Assembly (NCBI GenBank): GCA_022837185.1
Contig: JALHJD010000065.1
Span: 1-11,950, forward strand
Length of the DNA: 11,950 bases
Direction: 5' to 3'
DNA from: Desulfobacteraceae bacterium
Lineage (GTDB): Bacteria > Desulfobacterota > Desulfobulbia > Desulfobulbales > Desulfobulbaceae
Shown: piece by piece, positions 7,725-11,950 of the stretch
Layout: the number at the start of each line of letters is the position of its first letter
Numbering within the stretch: the first letter of the stretch is position 1
Made by a program: the position numbers and the translations under genes
Notes under the pieces: model-generated
The model's input: only the letters and a program-made list of their open reading frames with translations
The model's database searches: none
What the model was told of the DNA's origin: nothing

Positions 7725-8615
7725 ATGGATTCTTCGCTTTTTCTCCAGTATCTTTTTGCCGGCATCACCTATGGCATCATTTATGCCATCGTGGCCATAG
7801 GCTTCAACATCATCTACAACACCACCGGCATTATCAACTTCGCCCAGGGGGAATTCCTCATGCTGGGGGGGATGATCTCCATTTCCATGCTGCAGTTCAT
7901 GCCGCTGCCCCTTGCCATCGCCGTGGCGGTTCTTGTAACGATGCTGATCGGCGCGCTGATCGAAATGGTTTTCATCCGTTGGATAAACAATCCCTCCGTT
8001 CTGCGCATGGTGGTCATCACCATCGGCATTTCCATCCTCATCCGTGAGGCTGCCCTGCATGTCTGGGGGGAAAGCGTTCGGGCGCTCCCCTATTTCATCG
8101 GCAGCGCGGTAACCTCCATCGCCGTTTTCGGCACCAGGATCTCCCCCCAGGTCCTGATCGTGATCGGCGCCTGTTCCATCATGGTGCTGGGGCTGAGTCT
8201 TTTTTTCAGGTACACGTCCCTGGGCCGGGAGATGCGCGCATGTTCGGCGAACCGGAGAGCGGCAACCCTCTGCGGCATCAATGTCAAGAACAAGGTGACG
8301 CTTTCCTTCATGCTGTCGGCCGGCATCGGCGCCCTGGCCGGGGCGGTTATGAGCCCCATTACCTACACCCAGTACGACAACGGCACGGGCCTGGCCATCA
8401 AGGGGTTCACCGTCGCCATCCTCGGCGGTCTCGGCAATTCCCTGGCCGCGGTTGCCGCCGGCTTGATCCTCGGGATCATCGAGGCTTTCAGTGTTTCCTT
8501 TCTGCCCCTCGCCTTTCAGGACGCGGTGGCCATCACCATTCTGCTGATCATCCTCTTTCTCCGGCCGCACGGCCTGTTCGGCAGCAGTGAGGCGGCGAGG
8601 CTGAAGGAGTTCTGA
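7725..8615 (+). CDS. livH: Branched-chain/aromatic amino acid ABC transporter permease LivH
   Basis: This 296-residue inner-membrane protein is one of the two pore-forming subunits of a HAAT-family importer. It is dominated by hydrophobic segments. Family landmarks are the N-terminal LFAGITYGIIYAI helix, IINFAQGEFLMLGG, a cytoplasmic stretch FRYTSLGREMRACSANR at about 160-177 leading to the AATLCGINV coupling region, and the C-terminal GGLGNSLAA and LFLRPHGLFG. The ATG at 7725 fits the family N-terminus, but the ribosome binding site is poor (GGTGG only 3 bases before it), which together with the upstream terminator suggests moderate expression. The stop overlaps the livM start by one base (TGATG). 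Confidence 0.92.
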   Translation: MDSSLFLQYLFAGITYGIIYAIVAIGFNIIYNTTGIINFAQGEFLMLGGMISISMLQFMPLPLAIAVAVLVTMLIGALIEMVFIRWINNPSVLRMVVITIGISILIREAALHVWGESVRALPYFIGSAVTSIAVFGTRISPQVLIVIGACSIMVLGLSLFFRYTSLGREMRACSANRRAATLCGINVKNKVTLSFMLSAGIGALAGAVMSPITYTQYDNGTGLAIKGFTVAILGGLGNSLAAVAAGLILGIIEAFSVSFLPLAFQDAVAITILLIILFLRPHGLFGSSEAARLKEF

Positions 8616-9682
8616 TGACCTTCCCGAAAAGATACCTGGCCGTCGCCGGCCTCCTGGCCATGGTCGTCGGCATCCAGCAGTTGACCGCCCTGACCGGGAC
8701 CGCCTATTACCTGACCCAGCTGACCATGGCGGCCTACTATTCCCTGCTGATCATCGGCCTCTGCCTCCTGATGGGCTATACCGGCCAGCTCTCCCTGGGC
8801 CACGCGGGTTTTTTCGCCATCGGCGGCTATATTTCCGCCGCTCTCACCACCCATGATTTCTCGGCCCATGGCGACACGCTCTTCCTGGGGCTCATGGAAA
8901 AAACGGGAATGCTGATGCACCGGCAGAGCCTGTACGGGGAGCCGCTGCTCAATGTCCACCCCTGGCCGGCCTGTTTCATCGCCATAGGGATGGCCGTCCT
9001 CGTCGCCCTGGTTCTCGGGGTTCCCGTCCTCAGACTCAAGGGGCATTATCTGGCCATGGCCACCCTCGGCTTCGGGATCATCATCTACCGGGTGGTGCTG
9101 GCCAGCGAATTTTTCGGTGAGGCGGACGGTATTTCCGAGGTGCCGGCGTTCAATCTGCTGCCCGGCCTTTCGGTCAACGGCGATTTTGCCTTCCGGGTCA
9201 CAAACTACTACATCGCCTGGGGACTGCTGCTCCTCGGTCTGGTCCTGCTGCTGAACCTCATCCATTCCCGGGTCGGCCGCGCCCTGCGGTCCATTCATGG
9301 CTCCGAGGAGGCGGCCGAGGCGATGGGGGTCGACACCTCCCGCTACAAGCTCTACATCTTTGTGATCAGCGCGGCCTTTGCCGCCGCCGCCGGTTCGTTT
9401 CTGGCCCATTACAACGGCGGCATCGGGCCGTCCGAGGCCGGGGTCATGAAATCGGTCCGCTACGTGGCGATTGTCGCGGTCGGCGGCATGGCGAATCTGT
9501 GGGGCGCCCTGCTCATGGGCGTCCTGCTGAATTTCATGTCCCTGCGCGGCATGTTCGGCACCTATGATGACGCCGTATTCGGCATTATTCTGATCCTGAT
9601 CATGCTGTTCGCCCCCCGGGGCATACTGAGCCTGCGCATGACAAATGTCTTCCGGGCCAGGGCCAAAACTCCCGGAGAGTGA
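8615..9682 (+). CDS. livM: Branched-chain/aromatic amino acid ABC transporter permease LivM
   Basis: This 355-residue polytopic membrane protein is the second permease subunit and partner of LivH. Landmarks are GYTGQLSLGHAGFFAIGGY near residues 54-72, RLKGHYLAMATLGFG near 143-157, the cytoplasmic coupling segment SEEAAEAMGVDTSRYKL starting at residue 230, and the C-terminal GGMANLWGALLMG followed by LFAPRGI. AAGGAG at 8604-8609 lies 5 bases before the ATG, and the ATG overlaps the livH stop. A hydrophilic insertion of roughly 35 residues (about 80-115, including GLMEKTG and HRQSLYG) separates two early transmembrane segments, where simple LivM proteins have only a short turn. It lies 7 bases before livG. 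Confidence 0.92.
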   Translation: MTFPKRYLAVAGLLAMVVGIQQLTALTGTAYYLTQLTMAAYYSLLIIGLCLLMGYTGQLSLGHAGFFAIGGYISAALTTHDFSAHGDTLFLGLMEKTGMLMHRQSLYGEPLLNVHPWPACFIAIGMAVLVALVLGVPVLRLKGHYLAMATLGFGIIIYRVVLASEFFGEADGISEVPAFNLLPGLSVNGDFAFRVTNYYIAWGLLLLGLVLLLNLIHSRVGRALRSIHGSEEAAEAMGVDTSRYKLYIFVISAAFAAAAGSFLAHYNGGIGPSEAGVMKSVRYVAIVAVGGMANLWGALLMGVLLNFMSLRGMFGTYDDAVFGIILILIMLFAPRGILSLRMTNVFRARAKTPGE

Positions 9683-9689
9683 GGGATCC

Positions 9690-10484
9690 ATGCTGGAACT
9701 GCAAGGGGTGCATAAGCATTTCGGCGGGCTGCACGCGGTGAACGATGTCAGTTTCCGCGTCCTTCCGGGCACAATCAAGGCGATCATCGGGCCCAACGGC
9801 GCCGGCAAGACCACCCTGTTCAACCTTATCGCCGGGGTCCTGGCCCCGACCTCGGGCGCCATTACCTTCAAGGGCAGTGAAATTCAGGGGCTGAAGCCCC
9901 ACCGCATCGCCGCGCTCGGCATGTCGCGCACCTTTCAGAATGTCAAGCTTTTCCACGGCATGAGCGCCCTGGAGAATGTCATGGTCGGCCGGCATATCCG
10001 CAGCAGGGCCGGTTTCCTGGCAGGGATGTGTAACCTGCCGTGGACCTGGACGGAGGAGAGGAGTATCCGCCACAGGGCCATGCAGCTCATGGAGGAGCTT
10101 GACATCGCAGCGTACGCCGGGGTGGAGGCCACCAGTCTTGCCTTCGGCCAGCAGCGGGCCGTCGAGATGGCCCGGGCGCTGGCGGCGGAGCCGGACCTGC
10201 TGCTGCTGGACGAACCGGCGGCGGGCCTGAATATTTATGAGACCGCGGAGATCGCCAGGTTGATCAGCAGAATTCGCGACAAGGGGATCACGGTTCTGCT
10301 GGTGGAGCATGACATGTCGCTGGTCATGGATATTTCCGACGAAATCATTGTTCTCAGTTTCGGCGAAAAGATCGCCGAAGACAGGCCGGAAGCGATTCAG
10401 CGCCATCCCGAGGTCATTAAAATATATCTGGGCGGGGAGGAAGAGGTTGACGCCCGGGCCGGGGGCGGTACACAGCCATGCTGA
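9690..10484 (+). CDS. livG: Amino acid ABC transporter ATP-binding protein LivG
   Basis: This 264-residue cytoplasmic ATPase powers the LivHM pore together with LivF. The ATG at 9690 is chosen because GAGGG lies just before it and the protein then opens with the expected MLELQGVHKHFGGLHAV; the longer frame from 9645 would overlap livM. Motifs are Walker A GPNGAGKTT at 34-42, the ABC signature in the LivG form LAFGQQR at 150-156, Walker B LLLLDEP with Asp174 and Glu175, and the switch His207 in EHDMS. After the usual YLGGEE ending there is a short extra tail ([12 protein letters not shown]), encoded where the gene runs 7 bases into livF. Confidence 0.94.
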   Translation: MLELQGVHKHFGGLHAVNDVSFRVLPGTIKAIIGPNGAGKTTLFNLIAGVLAPTSGAITFKGSEIQGLKPHRIAALGMSRTFQNVKLFHGMSALENVMVGRHIRSRAGFLAGMCNLPWTWTEERSIRHRAMQLMEELDIAAYAGVEATSLAFGQQRAVEMARALAAEPDLLLLDEPAAGLNIYETAEIARLISRIRDKGITVLLVEHDMSLVMDISDEIIVLSFGEKIAEDRPEAIQRHPEVIKIYLGGEEEVDARAGGGTQPC

Positions 10485-11203
10485 AGGTCAGGAATCTCAA
10501 CTCCGGCTACGGAAAACTGCGGGTGCTGAAAAACATCTCCCTCCATGTCGACGGCGGGGAGATCGTTGCCATGATCGGCGCCAACGGGGCCGGCAAGACG
10601 ACCCTGCTCCATACCATCATCGGCCTGGTGCGGTCCACGGAAGGGGTGATCGAATTCAACGGCCGGAACTGCAGACGGATGGCGGCACAGGACATCGTGG
10701 CCAGCGGTTGTGTCCTGGTCCCGGAGGGGCGTCAGGTTTTCGCCCCTCTGTCGGTCGAGGAAAACCTGATCCTGGGCGGGTATGTGCTGCAGAAAAAAGA
10801 AGGCCGGCCGGCAATGGCAAGGGAGCTCGACCGCCAGTACGACCTGTTCCCCGTTCTGCGGGAGCGCCGTTCCCAGCTGGCCGGGACCCTTTCCGGCGGC
10901 GAACAGCAGATGCTGGCCATGGCCAGGGCGCTGATGTCGCGGCCCCGGCTGGTCATGATGGACGAGCCTTCCACCGGGCTTGCGCCCCTCATTGTCAGAA
11001 ATATATTTCAGGTGATCGTCCGCCTGCGCGAGGAGGGCAACACCGTACTCCTGATTGAACAGAACGCCAAAGCCGCCCTGGCGATTGCCGACCGGGGCTA
11101 TGTTCTGGAAACCGGGAAAATAATCCTGCAGGGACCGGCTGAAGACCTGCTGGCCAACAGGGACGTACAGCGGGCCTACCTGGGACGGGAAAAAATAGAA
11201 TAG
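10478..11203 (+). CDS. livF: Amino acid ABC transporter ATP-binding protein LivF
   Basis: This is the second ATPase subunit of the importer, 241 residues, of normal length. It opens with [17 protein letters not shown]. Motifs are Walker [10 protein letters not shown] at 34-42, the LivF-typical [17 protein letters not shown], the signature LSGGEQQ at 138-144, Walker [10 protein letters not shown] with Asp162 and Glu163, and [10 protein letters not shown], where the switch histidine is replaced as is usual in LivF. The start overlaps the last 7 bases of livG, predicting coupled translation. It is the last gene of the transporter set; a 74-base gap with an inverted repeat follows before the second paaK. 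Confidence 0.94.
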   Translation: MLKVRNLNSGYGKLRVLKNISLHVDGGEIVAMIGANGAGKTTLLHTIIGLVRSTEGVIEFNGRNCRRMAAQDIVASGCVLVPEGRQVFAPLSVEENLILGGYVLQKKEGRPAMARELDRQYDLFPVLRERRSQLAGTLSGGEQQMLAMARALMSRPRLVMMDEPSTGLAPLIVRNIFQVIVRLREEGNTVLLIEQNAKAALAIADRGYVLETGKIILQGPAEDLLANRDVQRAYLGREKIE

Positions 11204-11208
11204 CTTTC

Positions 11209-11255
11209 GGGGCAGGGCTTGGGATGGTACAATGCACATCCCGGGCTTCTGCCCC
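11209..11255 (+). promoter_or_regulatory. Inverted repeat with an enclosed extended -10-like element upstream of the second paaK
   Basis: An outer arm pair GGGGCAG (11209-11215) and CTGCCCC (11249-11255) brackets an inner pair GGGATG (11221-11226) and CATCCC (11237-11242). No T tract follows, so it does not look like an intrinsic terminator. The inner arm and loop contain TGGTACAAT (11225-11233), a match to an extended -10 (TGn plus five of six TATAAT positions). The corresponding -35 position is poor. It could be a promoter with an operator-like palindrome for the second ligase gene, or an RNA hairpin that protects or separates transcripts. The inverted repeat itself is directly visible; its function is inference. 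Confidence 0.4.
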
Positions 11256-11277
11256 CCAACGCCAACGGAAGGGTATT

Positions 11278-11950
11278 ATGTACTGGGAAGCGGAAAAAGA
11301 ACGCATGGCCAGGGAAGCGCTGGAACAGCTGCAGCTTGAGCGGCTGCAGTCCACCCTCTACCGGGTCGGGACGCATGTGCCGTTCTATCGCAGGAAATTT
11401 GAGGAACTGCAGCTCGATTACGACAATTTCCGCGACCTGCGGGACCTGCGCAAACTGCCGTTTACCACCAAACAGGACCTGCGGGACAACTATCCCTACG
11501 GCCTCTTTGCCGTGCCCCTGCGGGATGTGGTCCGGGTTCATTCCTCCTCGGGCACCACCGGAGTGGCCACGGTGGTCGGCTACACCAGAAATGACATCAA
11601 GAACTGGTCCAACCTGGTGGCCAGGGTCCTGACGGCGGCGGGTGTCACCGCCGATGACGTGATCCAGATCGCCTTCGGCTACGGGCTGTTTACCGGGGGC
11701 TTCGGTCTCCACTACGGCGCGGAGCGCATCGGGGCCTCGGTGATCCCCATTTCATCGGGCAACACCAAGCGGCAGATCCAGATCATGCAGGATTTTAAAA
11801 CCACGGCTCTGGTCTGCACCCCCAGCTATGCCCTGATTATCGCCGACACCCTGATGGAGATGGGGATCAACCCGAGCGGCCTTTCCCTGCGGGTCGGTTT
11901 GTTCGGAGCGGAACCGTGGTCCGAGGCCATGCGCCGGGAGATCAACGAAA
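11278..11950 (+). CDS. paaK: Phenylacetate-CoA ligase (PaaK family), second copy, partial at the right edge
   Basis: The first 224 residues of a second AMP-forming aryl-acid CoA ligase are visible; the frame is still open at base 11950. The ATG at 11278 follows GGAAGGG with suitable spacing and gives the classical PaaK opening [15 protein letters not shown], then [13 protein letters not shown]. It closely parallels the first copy: [64 protein letters not shown], then CTPSYAL and [11 protein letters not shown] clear difference lies in the nucleotide-binding motif, [14 protein letters not shown] here against [14 protein letters not shown] in the first copy, so the usual Pro after the glycine loop is Ala. 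The adenylate-binding and catalytic-lysine regions lie outside the window, so its activity cannot be judged. It may use a different aryl acid from the first copy. Confidence 0.9.
   Translation, partial: MYWEAEKERMAREALEQLQLERLQSTLYRVGTHVPFYRRKFEELQLDYDNFRDLRDLRKLPFTTKQDLRDNYPYGLFAVPLRDVVRVHSSSGTTGVATVVGYTRNDIKNWSNLVARVLTAAGVTADDVIQIAFGYGLFTGGFGLHYGAERIGASVIPISSGNTKRQIQIMQDFKTTALVCTPSYALIIADTLMEMGINPSGLSLRVGLFGAEPWSEAMRREINE

Noticed and set aside
6359..7768. 469-residue open frame on the minus strand opposite livJ
   Set aside because: It is a shadow of livJ: low-complexity composition, no ribosome binding site support, and it runs through the livJ terminator region.
8516..9871. 451-residue open frame on the minus strand opposite livM
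   Set aside because: It is a shadow of livM and livG: rich in Gly, Gln, Asp and His, with no motif or membrane segment of its own.

Overview
The window looks like GC-rich chromosomal DNA from a strictly anaerobic bacterium, most plausibly a member of the Desulfobacterota or Desulfuromonadia (the former Deltaproteobacteria). This rests on an oxygen-sensitive, ferredoxin-linked indolepyruvate oxidoreductase (iorAB), AMP-forming phenylacetate-CoA ligases of the PaaK family, a stand-alone tandem-ACT protein and a Liv-type transporter in one co-directional cluster, a combination I associate with that group. The taxonomic call is inference. All supported genes are on the + strand and packed tightly.

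Layout: (1) 3-356, the C-terminal coiled-coil tail of an ABC-F type ATPase, cut by the left edge. (2) 357-492, a relatively AT-rich gap that probably carries a promoter. (3) 493-2184, an exported protein with an N-terminal TolB/CsgG/FlgO-like domain and a C-terminal FG-GAP/VCBS region with four calcium-loop-like motifs. (4) 2201-4617, iorA and iorB with an ATGA overlap. (5) 4622-5929, a first paaK-type ligase. (6) 5962-6393, a small protein made of two ACT domains. (7) 6470-7624, a periplasmic amino-acid-type binding protein (LivJ type). (8) 7655-7687, an intrinsic terminator directly after livJ. (9) 7725-11203, livH, livM, livG and livF, with overlapping or nearly touching ends from livH onward. 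(10) 11204-11277, a short gap with a two-part inverted repeat that encloses an extended -10-like element. (11) 11278-11950, the first half of a second paaK-type ligase, cut by the right edge.

How the genes may work together: IorAB interconverts aryl-pyruvates and aryl-acetyl-CoA using ferredoxin and CoA. The PaaK enzymes interconvert aryl-acetates and aryl-acetyl-CoA using ATP. The Liv transporter brings in an amino acid or a related organic acid, and the ACT protein is a plausible amino-acid sensor. The pathway could run oxidatively (aromatic amino acid catabolism) or reductively (scavenging aryl acids to make aromatic amino acids). The sequence alone does not settle the direction or the substrate. 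No aminotransferase, ferredoxin or dedicated transcription regulator is visible in the window.

I found no tRNA, rRNA, CRISPR array, insertion sequence, attachment site or origin. The long minus-strand open frames are shadows of the + strand genes. I do not see strong evidence for a wholly new system. The most interesting points are the two ligases bracketing the transporter, the ambiguous pathway direction, the VCBS gene placed at the head of the ior operon, and the regulatory elements around livJ/livH and the second paaK.
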